DNA of 64,000 nucleotides from Moorella glycerini (GTDB lineage Bacteria; Bacillota; DSM-521; Neomoorellales; Neomoorellaceae), in NCBI RefSeq assembly GCF_009735625.1, contig NZ_CP046244.1:3445389-3509388 (forward strand), in the 5' to 3' direction. The translations under genes and the position numbers were made by a program. The notes beneath the pieces were generated by a model, which did not search any database, was not told where the DNA came from, and was given only the letters and a program-made list of their open reading frames with translations. This document shows, piece by piece, positions 50,471 to 60,294 of the stretch (position 1 is the first letter of the stretch; each line of letters opens with the position of its first letter).

Positions 50471-51862
50471 CTACTTCTCCCGCAAATACTTGTCGATGGC
50501 CCGGGCGGCGGCTTTGCCGGCTCCCATGGCGAGGATGACGGTTGCCGCGCCGGTGACGATGTCGCCACCGGCAAAGACGCCCTGCCGGGAGGTGGCGCCG
50601 GTAGCCTCGTCGGCGGCGATGGTACCTTTGCGGGTGAGTTCCAGGCCCGGCGTGGTCCTTAAGACCAGGGGGTTGGGGCCCTGGCCGATGGCCATGACCA
50701 CTGTATCTACTTCCATATCATACTCGGAACCAGGGATGGGCACCGGCCGCCGGCGGCCGGATGCGTCCGGCTCGCCCAGTTCAAAGCGCTGGCAAGTCAT
50801 GCCTGTCACCACACCCCGGTCGTCCCCGTAGATTTTCACCGGGCTGGTGAGGAGGTGGAACTGGACCCCTTCCTCTTCCGCGTGCTCTACTTCTTCCTTG
50901 CGGGCCGGCATTTCGGCTGCCGAGCGGCGGTAAACGATATAGGATTCTTCTGCTCCCAGGCGCAGGGCGGTACGGGCCGCATCCATGGCCACATTGCCGG
51001 CGCCGATAACAGCCACCCGCCTGCCCACCTTGATGGGGGTGGCATAGCGGGGGAAGAGGTAGGCCTTCATCAAGTTGGTCCGGGTGAGGAATTCGTTGGC
51101 CGAGTAGACGCCCAGGAGGTTTTCCCCGGGTATCCCCATGAAGTGGGGCAGCCCGGCCCCCGTACCGATAAAGACGGCGTCGTAGCCGCCGGCGAGGAGC
51201 TCGTCCACAGTGGTAACCTTGCCGACCACGGCATTGGTCCGGATCTCTACCCCCAGCTGGCGGATGGAGTCGATCTCCTGCTGGACGATCTTTTTCGGCA
51301 GGCGGAATTCAGGGATACCGTACATCAGCACGCCCCCGGGCACATGGAGGGCTTCAAAGACCGTCACCTGGTGTCCCATCCGGGCCAGGTCGGCCGCAGC
51401 GGTCAAGCCGGCAGGACCGGAACCTATTACTGCCACCTTAAATCCGGTAGCCGGTGCCTTGCTCACTACCGCCGCCTCGCCTTTAGCCATCTGGTAATCA
51501 GCGACAAAGCGTTCCAGGCGGCCGATGGCTACCGGCTCATGCTTCTTGCCCACGGTACAGTATTTTTCACACTGGTTTTCCTGGGGGCAAACCCGCCCGC
51601 AAATGGCCGGCAGGTTGTTCTTTTCTTTTATTTTAGCAATGGCCCCGTCAAAATCTTTCTCCTTGATCAGGCTGATAAAGGCCGGGATGTCCACCTCTAC
51701 CGGGCAACCCTGGCGGCAGGGAGCCTTTTTACACTGGAGGCAGCGCTCGGCTTCGGCCAGGGCCATCTCTGCGGTATAGCCCAGGGCTACTTCATTAAAG
51801 TTACGAATACGCTCCCGGGCATCCTGAGAGGGCATGGGGGTTTTGTGGGGTATTAATGGCAT
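50471..51862 (-). CDS. nfnB: NADH-dependent ferredoxin:NADP oxidoreductase subunit B
   Basis: A 463-residue flavoprotein of the glutamate-synthase-small-subunit family. It has two N-terminal [4Fe-4S] motifs (CLQCKKAPCRQGCPV and CGRVCPQENQCEKYC), an FAD site in VAVIGSGPAGLTAAADLARMGH and a second nucleotide site in VAVIGAGNVAMDAARTALRLG, and ends with FAGGDIVTGAATVILAMGAGKAAA. NfnAB couples NADH and reduced ferredoxin to reduce two NADP by electron bifurcation, a well-known enzyme of Moorella. Its start overlaps nfnA by 10 bases. Confidence 0.95.
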   Translation of the reverse strand: MPLIPHKTPMPSQDARERIRNFNEVALGYTAEMALAEAERCLQCKKAPCRQGCPVEVDIPAFISLIKEKDFDGAIAKIKEKNNLPAICGRVCPQENQCEKYCTVGKKHEPVAIGRLERFVADYQMAKGEAAVVSKAPATGFKVAVIGSGPAGLTAAADLARMGHQVTVFEALHVPGGVLMYGIPEFRLPKKIVQQEIDSIRQLGVEIRTNAVVGKVTTVDELLAGGYDAVFIGTGAGLPHFMGIPGENLLGVYSANEFLTRTNLMKAYLFPRYATPIKVGRRVAVIGAGNVAMDAARTALRLGAEESYIVYRRSAAEMPARKEEVEHAEEEGVQFHLLTSPVKIYGDDRGVVTGMTCQRFELGEPDASGRRRPVPIPGSEYDMEVDTVVMAIGQGPNPLVLRTTPGLELTRKGTIAADEATGATSRQGVFAGGDIVTGAATVILAMGAGKAAARAIDKYLREK

Positions 51863-52692
51863 CCGCAGCCACCTCCCTCATGGAACTTGAGAATCCTTTC
51901 TTCCTCTTCTCTATACATGTTCATCCGCCGCAGGGCCAGCTGCCAGTCAACCTGGTGGCCGTCAAATTCCGGCCCATCTACGCAGGCAAATTTGGTCTCC
52001 CCGCCGACGCTGACCCGGCAGGCGCCGCACATACCGGTACCGTCCACCATAATGGGATTCATGCTGACAATGGTGGGTACCCCAAAGGGCCTGGTAGTTT
52101 CCGCCACGGCCCGCATCATGACCACCGGGCCGATACCCCAGACCCGGGCTACCTTACCCCTTTCTTCCAGGATCTGCTTCAGCAGGTCCGTTACAAAGCC
52201 GTGGTGGCCATAGCTGCCGTCATCGGTGGCCACCAGCAACTCACTGGAAACGGCCCGCATTTCGTCTTCCCAGATAAGCAATTCCTTTGTCCGGGCACCA
52301 ATAATAGCAATTACTTCATTGCCGGCTTCCTTCAAGGCGCGGGCTATGGGATAAACCGGGGCCACGCCGACACCGCCGCCAACACAAACGACCCGGCCGT
52401 AATTGGCAATCTCCGAGGGCTGTCCCAGGGGACCGACAAAGTCGGCGAGAGCATCCCCCGCCTCCAGGGTACCCAGGCGCCGGGTGGTGTAGCCTACTTC
52501 CTGGAAGATAGTAGTAATGGTGCCCCGGGTGCGATCAAAATCGGCGATTGTTAAAGGAATGCGTTCCCCCTCTTCGTCTATCCGGAGAATAATAAATTGT
52601 CCGGCCTGGGCTTTGGCAGCCACTTCCGGAGCTTCAATCTCCATGAGCTTGATGACTGGCGACATGACTTCTTTCCGGACAATACGGTACAC
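51853..52692 (-). CDS. nfnA: NADH-dependent ferredoxin:NADP oxidoreductase subunit A
   Basis: A 279-residue ferredoxin-NADP reductase-like subunit with FAD-binding RIDEEGERIPLTIAD, the NAD-binding VCVGGGVGVAPVYPIARAL and a C-terminal [2Fe-2S] site in GTGMCGACRVSVGGETKFACVDGPEFDGH read by its cysteines at C-x2-C and FAC. It ends in GGGCGCH. The [2Fe-2S] cluster and FAD lead electrons to NfnB. The 174 bases upstream include a TACCGCT/AGCGGTA hairpin (52721-52727, 52744-52750). Confidence 0.95.
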   Translation of the reverse strand: MYRIVRKEVMSPVIKLMEIEAPEVAAKAQAGQFIILRIDEEGERIPLTIADFDRTRGTITTIFQEVGYTTRRLGTLEAGDALADFVGPLGQPSEIANYGRVVCVGGGVGVAPVYPIARALKEAGNEVIAIIGARTKELLIWEDEMRAVSSELLVATDDGSYGHHGFVTDLLKQILEERGKVARVWGIGPVVMMRAVAETTRPFGVPTIVSMNPIMVDGTGMCGACRVSVGGETKFACVDGPEFDGHQVDWQLALRRMNMYREEEERILKFHEGGGCGCH

Positions 52693-52812
52693 TAACTGCC
52701 TTACCCCCTTTAGTTGTCCATACCGCTATTGAGCGCCGTCAAAAGCGGTACAAATGCAGTACACAATTTAATAACTATTCGCCATTAAAACCCATATTCC
52801 TGCTAATAATCC

Positions 52813-52841
52813 TTGACCGTTACCCTTCCAGGGTTTAAGAT
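52813..52841 (+). promoter_or_regulatory. Promoter of the MFS exporter gene
   Basis: TTGACC (52813-52818) and TAAGAT (52836-52841) are 17 bases apart, 25 bases before the GTG start and just upstream of a GGAGG site. Confidence 0.6.
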
Positions 52842-52866
52842 ATGATGAGACTGGAGGGTTAAACAA

Positions 52867-54038
52867 GTGCAAAAACGTATCCTTTACCTGTTAAGCCTGG
52901 GGCACCTGGTTACCGATATCAACCAAGGCCTGCTGCCCATCTTCCTGTCGGTATATAAAGAACAGGTTAGCCTGACCTTTACGGCCGCCAGCATCATTCC
53001 CGCCCTATCTACTATCAGTTCTTCCGTGATCCAGCCCCTTTTCGGTTACCTGTCGGACCGGTACCAGCTGCGCTGGCTCTTGCCTGCCGGCTGCCTGTTA
53101 GCCGGCCTGGGTATGGCTGTCTTCGGCCTGGTACCCAACTACTACTTACTTACAGCCATCGTCTTTATCAGCGGCCTTGGGGTAGCTGCCTACCACCCGG
53201 AAGCTTCCAAGTCGGCCCATTATATCAGCGGTCCCCTGCAGGCCAGTTCCATGGCCGTCTTTTCCGTAGGCGGTAACCTGGGCTTCGGCCTGGGGCCAAT
53301 AATCGCTTCTCTCATCCTCAGCCACGGTGGTTTAAAATCCTCCTGGCTGATTCTCTTTCCTACGGTTCTTACCGTCGCTTTACTGGCCCATACCATGCCG
53401 GCCATTGGTCGCGCCATGGCCGCCGGCCAGCGGGCAACTGCTGCCGGCAGGCAAAAAGAAAATGATAGTCATACTTCCCTGGCGGCCATTACCCTGCTGG
53501 TCCTGGTGGTCATCATGCGTTCCTGGCTGCATACCGGTTTAACCTATTACATCCCCTTTTACTACCAGCATTACCTCCATGGTGAGGCCGCCTTCGCCAG
53601 TACCATGCTCTCCATCTTTCTCATAGCCGGCGCCGTGGGTACTCTGGTGGGTGGGCGACTTGCCGATTACTGGGGGCCAAAAAAATGATCGTCGCCTCCA
53701 TGCTGGTGCTTATTCCCCTGGTCCTGGCCTTCCCTTACGTCAAAGGGCTTTGGGTGGCCATATTGCTGGCCTTGAGCGGCTTTGCGGTAGTTTCTACCTT
53801 TGCCCCGGCCATTGTCCTGGCCCAGTCCTTGATGCCCCGGCACATCGGGGTGGCCTCCGGCCTGATGATGGGGTTTGCCATCGGCACCGGCGGCCTGGGG
53901 CTCCTCCTGCTGGGTGGTATTGCCGATGCCAGGGGTGTCCCCTTTGTCATCCACCTCCTGGCCTTTATTCCTGCCCTGGCTGCTGCCCTGGCCCTTCCCC
54001 TGCCCGACCTGCGCCGGCAACCGGCAAAGGCGCACTAA
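52867..54038 (+). pseudogene. MFS transporter, Fsr-like, frameshifted
   Basis: Two overlapping frames make one major-facilitator protein. The first (52867-53688) gives 273 residues with MFS marks, such as LGHLVTDINQGLLPIFL, GYLSDRYQLRWLLPAG and GVAAYHPEASKSAHYIS, like fosmidomycin-resistance (Fsr) exporters. It stops right after the loop GGRLADYWGPKK. The second (53685-54038) begins MIVASMLVLIPLV and supplies the remaining helices. The shift is in a run of seven A at 53679-53685, and one more A would give a continuous protein of about 390 residues. It could be a sequencing error, real inactivation or slippage. Confidence 0.8.
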
Positions 54039-54988
54039 ACTACCTCGCGGCCCAGGAGGGCCACGCCGATGGCATTGTCGGAACTATGTTCCGGGGCGGC
54101 AAAGTAGAGGCGGGCTCCTACGGCGCGGTGTTCCAGGCGGTGACGCAGGCGGCTGCGCAGGTAGGTATTGGCCGCCACCCCGCCCACGATTAAAATATCT
54201 TTAATCCCGGTAGCAATCACGGCCGGCCGCAAGACCCTCTCCAGGGTATTGGCAATACACTGCTCCACCGCCCGGGCGATGGCCGCCCGGGGAGCGCCTG
54301 CAGCCAGCAGGCGTTCTGCCTGGCTGGCCGGCCCGGAAAAACTAAAATTGTACCCCCGGACGGCTGAGGTCAGCCGGACCTTTTCTCCATCTTCTCCTCC
54401 GGCTTCCCGGGCCAGCAGTTCCAGCTGCGGCCCGGCGGGAAACTTCAGGCCCATGAGCACCCCGACCCGGTCTACAAGTTGCCCGGCATGAAGATCCAGG
54501 GTGCCCCCCAGTTTGCTAATATTAAAACCACCGGATTTACGGCTGACCTGGAGAATTTCGGAGGTCCCTCCCGACAGGTGGACGGCCAGAAAGGGACCGT
54601 CCGGCTGCCAGCCTGCCGACCACAGGCCCGCGGCAATATGCCCTTCCTGGTGGGTAGTGGCCAGGAAGGGTACCTGCAAGGCGGCTGCCAGTATCCGGCC
54701 CTGCCCGGCAGCTACGGTAAAAACCGGCATATAGGAGCCTGCCACGGGCCGGGGTCTGGTGGCAGCCGCCACTCCTTTGAGATGGGTTGCCGGCACGTCG
54801 GCAAAGGCTAAAGCCAGCAATTCCGGCAAGCTCTGGACATGATGAAAAACCGCCGTTCCCTGCTGCAGTCCCCTTTCCCCCGGGGGTACCGGCAGCAGGC
54901 GGCGGTGAGCTGTAAGTATTTCGCCGTCAACGCTGACGATGGCTACTGAACAGGTATAGGCACTGGTATCGATGCCGAGAATGGCCAT
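54035..54988 (-). CDS. TsaD/Kae1-like ASKHA ATPase paralogue
   Basis: A 317-residue protein of the TsaD (YgjD/Gcp) superfamily. It has GIDTSAYTCSVAIV at the start, ATRPRPVAGSYMPVF, the metal-site HQEGHIAAGL, HLSGGTSEIL, GPQLELLAR, YNFSFSGPASQAERLL and LIVGGVAANTYLRSRL. True TsaD, which makes tRNA t6A with TsaB and TsaE, is usually near 340 residues with GLPYLPLVRPG-like blocks. This shorter version next to nusB is found in clostridia as an extra copy. Its role is unknown. It converges on the MFS gene with a 4-base overlap. Confidence 0.75.
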   Translation of the reverse strand: MAILGIDTSAYTCSVAIVSVDGEILTAHRRLLPVPPGERGLQQGTAVFHHVQSLPELLALAFADVPATHLKGVAAATRPRPVAGSYMPVFTVAAGQGRILAAALQVPFLATTHQEGHIAAGLWSAGWQPDGPFLAVHLSGGTSEILQVSRKSGGFNISKLGGTLDLHAGQLVDRVGVLMGLKFPAGPQLELLAREAGGEDGEKVRLTSAVRGYNFSFSGPASQAERLLAAGAPRAAIARAVEQCIANTLERVLRPAVIATGIKDILIVGGVAANTYLRSRLRHRLEHRAVGARLYFAAPEHSSDNAIGVALLGREVV

Positions 54989-54991
54989 TAG

Positions 54992-55396
54992 CTATCTACC
55001 CAGCTCCTTGCGGGCGGTGTCCAGCAAGCCGTTGACAAACCTGCCGGCTTCTTCGTCATTAAAAGTTTTGGCCAGTTCAATGGCCTCGTTGATAATTACG
55101 CTCACCGGGGTATCCGGGCAATATTTCATTTCATATAATGCCATCCTGAGGATGTTGCGGTCGACGGCCGCCAGGCGTTCCAGGCGCCAGCCCACTGCAT
55201 ACCTGCTGATTATGGCGTCGAGTTCCTGGCGGGCCGTGACCGTCCCCATTACCAGCTGCCGGGCAAAGGCTGCTGCCTGGAGTGAAAGTTGCTCATCAGC
55301 TAAGACTTCTTCCACGGCCCTTTCCGGGGCCATGCGACCCAGGTCAACGGCAAAGAGAGCCTGCAGGGCTTTGGCCCTGGCTGCCCTTCTACTCAA
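54992..55396 (-). CDS. nusB: Transcription antitermination factor NusB
   Basis: A 134-residue helical RNA-binding protein with [49 protein letters not shown] in parts, [16 protein letters not shown] and [15 protein letters not shown]. It acts with NusE in rRNA antitermination. It lies between the envelope-stress cluster and the TsaD paralogue. Confidence 0.95.
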   Translation of the reverse strand: MSRRAARAKALQALFAVDLGRMAPERAVEEVLADEQLSLQAAAFARQLVMGTVTARQELDAIISRYAVGWRLERLAAVDRNILRMALYEMKYCPDTPVSVIINEAIELAKTFNDEEAGRFVNGLLDTARKELGR

Positions 55397-55412
55397 AGTA
55401 CACTATTCCCCC

Positions 55413-55640
55413 TTACCAGCGATCGCCAAAGAAACGTTTCCAGATACCCTGCCACCCCCGGCCCTGATCAAGGCGGTGGCCGATAAGATAGCCCAGAGCT
55501 ACACAGAGGCCGATGAAAAGGGCCTTCCCGAAGCCCCAGATGGCAGTTAAAAGCCCAAAAATAAGGCCCAGGCTGACGCCGATCAGCTTACCCCGGTGTT
55601 CCCGCCAGAGGTAGTCCAGCAAGTCGAGGATATTTTCCAC
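55413..55640 (-). CDS. DUF2273 small membrane protein
   Basis: A 75-residue protein with two short helices, GKLIGVSLGLIFGLLTAIWGFGKALFIGLCVALGYLIGHRLDQG in parts. This is the DUF2273 pattern found with AmaP and Asp23 in Gram-positive bacteria. It probably joins them at the membrane. Spacing to amaP is 13 bases. Confidence 0.88.
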   Translation of the reverse strand: MENILDLLDYLWREHRGKLIGVSLGLIFGLLTAIWGFGKALFIGLCVALGYLIGHRLDQGRGWQGIWKRFFGDRW

Positions 55641-55653
55641 CCGTCCATCTCCC

Positions 55654-56196
55654 CTATTCTACCCGGCGCAGGCCTTCCTGGTAGATACCGTTCACCCGCA
55701 CCTGGACCTCGGGCACTTCCAGGCCGGCCGTGGCAACAATATATTCATGCACCTTTTCCTGGAGGGCTGCCGTCAATTCAGGTAGATTGCGGTCGGGGCT
55801 AACGGTAATATTGAGCTTCACGGCCAGCCCTTCCGGGAGAACTCTAAGGATGGGCCGCACTTCTCGTACCCCTTTCACCTGGCGGGCGGCCCGGGTGACC
55901 AGGTTTTCCAGGGCCGGCAGGGCAATGCTGGCCGTACCAAGGTCGGCAGATTTAATAACCGCCTGCTCTTCTCTTGCTGCTGCCGGGCGCACACTGGCCA
56001 GGAAGAAACGCAAGGCCAGCAGGAACAATACGGCAGCTACCAGGCCGGCTATGAGGCGGTAGTCCGGCCGCAGGAGACTTAGTTCAAAAAGGTCCAGGGG
56101 CACTGTCCAGCCGGCGATGACTGCCAGGGCAGCTACGGAAAGGGCCGCCACCAGCAAAGCAAAAAGGGCCAGTATGGCCCGCTCCAGCATTGACAA
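55654..56196 (-). CDS. amaP: Alkaline shock response membrane anchor protein AmaP
   Basis: A 180-residue protein with two N-terminal helices (residues 5-28 and 44-66) and an Asp23-like cytoplasmic domain, with TASIALPALENLVTRAARQVKGVREVRP and VHEYIVATAGLEVPEVQVRVNGIY in parts. It anchors Asp23 to the membrane in staphylococci. It lies 12 bases behind the asp23 gene. Confidence 0.88.
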   Translation of the reverse strand: MSMLERAILALFALLVAALSVAALAVIAGWTVPLDLFELSLLRPDYRLIAGLVAAVLFLLALRFFLASVRPAAAREEQAVIKSADLGTASIALPALENLVTRAARQVKGVREVRPILRVLPEGLAVKLNITVSPDRNLPELTAALQEKVHEYIVATAGLEVPEVQVRVNGIYQEGLRRVE

Positions 56197-56208
56197 GTCA
56201 CTACCCCC

Positions 56209-56622
56209 CTACCGGACCCGGCTGGTTTCTTCTTCTTTCTCTTCCTGGGGGAAAACTACGCCCTGGACGTGGACATTAACTTCTACCACCCGTAAGCCCG
56301 TCATTGATTCAATAGCCTTTTTTACATTCTCCTGCACCCTGATGGCTACATCCGGAATACGCACCCCGAAGTTGACCACTATGTACAGGTCAACAGCAGC
56401 TTCCTTTTCCCCTACTTCTACCTTGACACCCTTACTTAGATTCTTCCGGCCTAAAAGCTCGGCAATACCGCCGGCAATGCCGCCGCTCATGCCGGCTACT
56501 CCTTCAATCTCCGTGGCCGCCAGGCCGGCAATGATGGCTACCACTTCGTTGGTAATCCTGATAGTGCCGAGATCGGTCCGGTCCTGTTGTTCTAAAATAT
56601 TATCCACTCTACCCACCTCCAC
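56209..56622 (-). CDS. asp23: Asp23/Gls24 family envelope stress protein
   Basis: A 137-residue Asp23-domain protein with LGTIRITNEVVAIIAGLAATEIEGVAGMSGG, LYIVVNFGVRIPDVAIRVQENVKKAIESMTGL and VEVNVHVQGVVFP, each visible as a block. Asp23 proteins form membrane-associated rafts linked to envelope homeostasis. It is the first gene of asp23-amaP-DUF2273-nusB. Confidence 0.92.
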   Translation of the reverse strand: MEVGRVDNILEQQDRTDLGTIRITNEVVAIIAGLAATEIEGVAGMSGGIAGGIAELLGRKNLSKGVKVEVGEKEAAVDLYIVVNFGVRIPDVAIRVQENVKKAIESMTGLRVVEVNVHVQGVVFPQEEKEEETSRVR

Positions 56623-56632
56623 TTGTTACTAT

Positions 56633-56661
56633 ATTATACCAGAGGCCGGTAGCCATCACAA
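56633..56661 (-). promoter_or_regulatory. Promoter of the asp23-nusB operon
   Basis: On the minus strand TTGTGA (56656-56661) and TATAAT (56633-56638) are 17 bases apart, directly in front of asp23. It separates this operon from accC. Confidence 0.7.
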
Positions 56662-56715
56662 CTGCTTCCTGCGAAAATAGTTTTAAACTAATGCCAGCTA
56701 ACTCCTGCCAGGACG

Positions 56716-58062
56716 TTAGCCGGCCAGCAAGCGACGCTGGATAAAGTTAGTGTAGATCTCACCCCGCCGGAAAAAGGCGTTGGCCATAATCTGCTGGTGG
56801 AAGGGAATGGTCGTCGGTATCCCTTCAATTACCATTTCTTTCAGGGCCCCCGTCATACGGTTGATAGCCCCTTCCCGGTCCGGCGCCCAGGCAATAACCT
56901 TGGCGATTAAGGAATCATAAAAAGGAGGAATGAGGTAACCACTATAAGCAGCGCTGTCCACCCGGATGCCAAAGCCTCCCGGTACATGGTAACGCTCAAT
57001 CCTCCCCGGGGCCGGCCGGAAATTATGGCTGGGATCTTCGGCATTGATCCGGCACTCAATGGCATGCCCCCGGATCTGGACGTCCTCCTGGTGGATGCTC
57101 AAAGGTTCCCCCGCCGCTATCCTGATCTGTTCCTGGACCAGGTCGATACCGGTAACCGCCTCGGTCACCGGGTGTTCCACCTGGATGCGGGTATTCATTT
57201 CAATAAAATAATAGCGGCCATGCTTATCCAGCAGGAATTCTACCGTACCGGTGCTGTAGTAATCAACGGCCCTGGCGGCCTTTAAGGCAACCTCTCCCAT
57301 TTCCCGGCGCAGTTCCGGGGTGAGGGCTACCGAGGGTGCTTCTTCCAGTATCTTCTGGTTGCGGCGTTGCAGGGAACAGTCGCGCTCGCCCAGGTGAATG
57401 AGGTTCCCTCCGGTATCACCTAAAATTTGAAACTCAATATGGCGGGGTTCTTCAATATATTTTTCCAGGTAAACCTGGGGATCACCGAAGGCGGCTTCAG
57501 CTTCCCGCTGGGCGGTTTGGATGGCCTGGCGCAGCTCCCGGGGGCCCTGGGCCACCCGCATACCGCGGCCACCGCCACCGGCGGACGCTTTAATCAAAAC
57601 GGGGTAACCGATTTCTTTAGCTATGGCCAGGGCGGTATCCAGGTCTTTAACGACACCCTCTGAACCGGGTACTACCGGCACCCCGGCAGCAATCATGGTG
57701 GCCCGGGCCGTGGCCTTGGCCCCCATGAGCTGCATGGCCCTTGGCGAAGGGCCGATAAAGGTGATCCCTGCCGTGGCGCACATCTCGGCAAAGTAGGGGT
57801 TTTCTGCCAGGAAGCCGTAACCGGGATGAATGGCATCGGCACCACTCATCTGGGCAACAGCAATAATACTGGGGATATGCAGGTAACTGCGGTTGGCCGG
57901 CGCCGGCCCGATACAGACGGCTTTATCGGCAAGCCTGGTGTGCAGGGCTCCCCGGTCGGCCTCGGAATAGACGGCTACTGTTTCGATATCCAGTTCACGG
58001 CAGGCGCGGATAATCCGCACCGCGATCTCGCCGCGATTGGCAATGAGAACCCGCTTAAACAT
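56716..58062 (-). CDS. accC: Biotin carboxylase
   Basis: A 448-residue ATP-grasp enzyme with [36 protein letters not shown], the glycine-rich [47 protein letters not shown] and [13 protein letters not shown]. It carboxylates the biotin of a carrier protein. Lying directly behind a carboxyltransferase-biotin carrier fusion, it may serve acetyl-CoA carboxylase, pyruvate carboxylation, or both. The 93-base gap to the fusion gene holds nothing obvious. Confidence 0.95.
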   Translation of the reverse strand: MFKRVLIANRGEIAVRIIRACRELDIETVAVYSEADRGALHTRLADKAVCIGPAPANRSYLHIPSIIAVAQMSGADAIHPGYGFLAENPYFAEMCATAGITFIGPSPRAMQLMGAKATARATMIAAGVPVVPGSEGVVKDLDTALAIAKEIGYPVLIKASAGGGGRGMRVAQGPRELRQAIQTAQREAEAAFGDPQVYLEKYIEEPRHIEFQILGDTGGNLIHLGERDCSLQRRNQKILEEAPSVALTPELRREMGEVALKAARAVDYYSTGTVEFLLDKHGRYYFIEMNTRIQVEHPVTEAVTGIDLVQEQIRIAAGEPLSIHQEDVQIRGHAIECRINAEDPSHNFRPAPGRIERYHVPGGFGIRVDSAAYSGYLIPPFYDSLIAKVIAWAPDREGAINRMTGALKEMVIEGIPTTIPFHQQIMANAFFRRGEIYTNFIQRRLLAG

Positions 58063-58155
58063 CTCCTATCCTCCGAAAAAAGCATACTTCTTAGCGGCAG
58101 TTTATGTCTCTATGCCGCCCAGGAACTAGCCCTTAGTATTTCAGCATCTTTGTTT

Positions 58156-58605
58156 CTACTCTTTCTTTAAATGGAACAGTACCTGGCCGTATTCCACCGG
58201 CTGGCCGTTTTCCGCGAGGATCCTGACGACCTGGCCGGCGGTTTCGGCCGTCAACTCATTCATCAGCTTCATAGCTTCTATTATGCACAGGGTCTGCCCC
58301 GGTTTAACCCTGGTACCAACCTCAACGAAAGGCGGCGCGTCAGGGGCCGGCGCCCGGTAGAAGGTGCCTACCATGGGGGCCCGGACTTCAACAATATCCT
58401 GGGGAGTCTGGGCCAGCGGTTTATCTCCCTGGGTCTCAGGCTTAGCATCCGTAGTCACCTGGACTGCCGGGGCCGGGCCGGCAGTCCCTCCCTGGTCACC
58501 GCCACGGCGGATCATGATTTTGACCCCATCGCTTTCCAGGTTAAGCTCGGTAATGCCTGTTTCTTCCAGGGCTTTAATGAGCTGGGTGATGTCCTTGAGA
58601 TCCAT
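58156..58605 (-). CDS. accB: Internal in-frame start: free biotin carboxyl carrier protein
   Basis: Inside the fusion gene, the ATG at 58603-58605 (codon 468 of the long protein counted from 60009) is preceded by a full AGGAGGT site at 58615-58621, nine bases away. Translation from it gives 149 residues that look like a complete Acc[12 protein letters not shown] start, Pro/Ala-rich linker, [12 protein letters not shown] and the biotin site EAMKLMNE. Free AccB of this size is the normal partner of AccC in fatty-acid synthesis. The two products would share the same C-terminus. Confidence 0.6.
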   Translation of the reverse strand: MDLKDITQLIKALEETGITELNLESDGVKIMIRRGGDQGGTAGPAPAVQVTTDAKPETQGDKPLAQTPQDIVEVRAPMVGTFYRAPAPDAPPFVEVGTRVKPGQTLCIIEAMKLMNELTAETAGQVVRILAENGQPVEYGQVLFHLKKE

Positions 58606-60009
58606 TTTCTTTGTACCTCCTGCCTCGGCCTTAACCCCGGCCTGGGGTTTTAAAGTGCGCCGGCCCGGCTGCAACCGCCCGGCGCGGCGGTCCTCAAAAA
58701 ATTTCCGGGCCACCTGGGGAAACAGCGCATAGCTGATGACATCTTCTTCATTCCGGGCCAGGTCGCCGATTTCCTGCCGGGCTTCTTCCAGGCGCGGCGG
58801 CAGGATGTCCGCCGGCCGCCCCTGGATAGGCTCTTCATCCCCGATGATCAACCGGCGAATTTCCTCACTTATAGGGGCCGGCGGCCGGCCGTAGAGGCCG
58901 CGGACGTAATTTTTAACTTCGCCGGGTACCATCTTGTAACGCTGGCCCAGCAGGACGTTGAGGACCGCCTGGGTGCCCACAATCTGGCTGGTGGGCGTTA
59001 CCAGGGGCGGGTACCCCAGGTCGGCCCGTACCCGCGGTATCTCGGCCAGGACTTCATTGATGCGGTCGGCAGCCTTTTGCTCTTTTAACTGGCTCACCAG
59101 GTTGGAAATCATGCCGCCGGGGACCTGGTGCTGGAAGACCCACATATCGGTAATGCGGGTTACGCCGCGCTCATAGCCCAGCTCCCGGCGCAGGTCGTCG
59201 AAATAACGGGCGATCTCAAAGAGGAGGTTCAAGTCCAGGCCGGTATCGTAGGGCGTCCCGGCCAGCGCCCGGACCACCGTCTCTACCGGTGGCTGGGAAG
59301 CACCGAAGGCCAGGGGGACAGAGGCCGTATCGACCACGTCCACTCCGGCCCGGGCGGCCTCCAGGTAGGCACCTACGGCCAGGCCGCCGATATAATGGCT
59401 GTGGAGCTGGACGGGGACGTGAAGCTTTTCTTTAAAGAGCTTGACCAGTTCATAGGCATCAAAGGGAGCGAGTAAACCGGCCATATCCTTGAGGCAGATG
59501 GAGTCAACGCCCATGCTTTCGAGTTCTAGAGCCGTCTTTAAGTAGTGCTCGGTGGTATGGACCGGGCTGATGGTGTAGACCACCGTCCCCTGGACATGGG
59601 CGCCTTCCTTTTTAGCGGCTGCAATAGGGACTTCCAGGTTGCGTAAATCATTCAAGGCATCAAAAATACGGATAATATCAATTCCGTTGGCCACCGCCCT
59701 GGCAATAAAGGCCCGCACCACATCGTCGGGGTACAGCTGGTAACCTACCAGGGACTGGGCCCTGAGAAGCATCTGCAGGGGTGTTTTCCGGGCATATTTT
59801 TTCAGGGTCCGCAGGCGTTCCCAGGGATCTTCGTCCAGGAAGCGCATGCAGACATCAAAGGTAGCGCCGCCCCAGACCTCCAGGGAATGGTAACCGACGC
59901 TGTCAATTTTTTCAATGATCGGCAGCATATCGGCCGTGGTCATGCGCGTGGCCCAGAGGCTCTGGTGCCCGTCGCGCAGGGTGGTGTCGGTGATCTTTAG
60001 CTGGCTCAA
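58156..60009 (-). CDS. Pyruvate carboxyltransferase (OadA/PycB type) fused to biotin carrier
   Basis: A 617-residue protein. Residues 1-300 are a DRE-TIM carboxyltransferase barrel with [59 protein letters not shown] and [17 protein letters not shown] conserved carboxylase domain follows to about 480. From 470 on is a linker, then an AccB-like N-terminal segment ([18 protein letters not shown]) and a biotinyl domain with [11 protein letters not shown], whose Lys is biotinylated. The TTG start at 60009 has GGAGGAGAG in front and gives the usual family N-terminus; the frame is open to 60198. With AccC it should make oxaloacetate from pyruvate. Confidence 0.9.
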   Translation of the reverse strand: MSQLKITDTTLRDGHQSLWATRMTTADMLPIIEKIDSVGYHSLEVWGGATFDVCMRFLDEDPWERLRTLKKYARKTPLQMLLRAQSLVGYQLYPDDVVRAFIARAVANGIDIIRIFDALNDLRNLEVPIAAAKKEGAHVQGTVVYTISPVHTTEHYLKTALELESMGVDSICLKDMAGLLAPFDAYELVKLFKEKLHVPVQLHSHYIGGLAVGAYLEAARAGVDVVDTASVPLAFGASQPPVETVVRALAGTPYDTGLDLNLLFEIARYFDDLRRELGYERGVTRITDMWVFQHQVPGGMISNLVSQLKEQKAADRINEVLAEIPRVRADLGYPPLVTPTSQIVGTQAVLNVLLGQRYKMVPGEVKNYVRGLYGRPPAPISEEIRRLIIGDEEPIQGRPADILPPRLEEARQEIGDLARNEEDVISYALFPQVARKFFEDRRAGRLQPGRRTLKPQAGVKAEAGGTKKMDLKDITQLIKALEETGITELNLESDGVKIMIRRGGDQGGTAGPAPAVQVTTDAKPETQGDKPLAQTPQDIVEVRAPMVGTFYRAPAPDAPPFVEVGTRVKPGQTLCIIEAMKLMNELTAETAGQVVRILAENGQPVEYGQVLFHLKKE

Positions 60010-60294
60010 AACTGCTCTCCTCCGTATAGGTAAGCTAGTCTCCCTAACATATTCATCTTTTGGCCGGCGGCGTTTAACAACTACTGGGGGTGGGTCCTCG
60101 CGACTATAGAAAAGCTCTGGTGTCATAACCAGAGCGGTGCTTGTCTTTTTGATCCAACCGCCTTGCCTTATTATATAAACACGTACCAGGCGGTGCAATA
60201 TTTCTCGTGCAAGTATACAATATATTTGCCCTTGCTCTCAGAAGCCTTGAAAATCAAAGCTTCCGTCCTTCGATTTTTTTGCCATCCCGCCTGC

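Noticed and set aside
52693..52866. Rex (redox) operator in front of nfnA
   Set aside because: TTGTG and GTACC elements are present, but the TTGTTAA/TTAACAA dyad is not.
53651..54193. 180-residue plus-strand frame over the MFS and TsaD-like genes
   Set aside because: Lies across two convergent genes in another frame, with composition typical of a shadow frame.
60010..60198. Longer start of the carboxyltransferase at 60198
   Set aside because: The family begins near [11 protein letters not shown], and a TTG with a GGAGGAGAG site lies right there. The extra residues look like untranslated leader.
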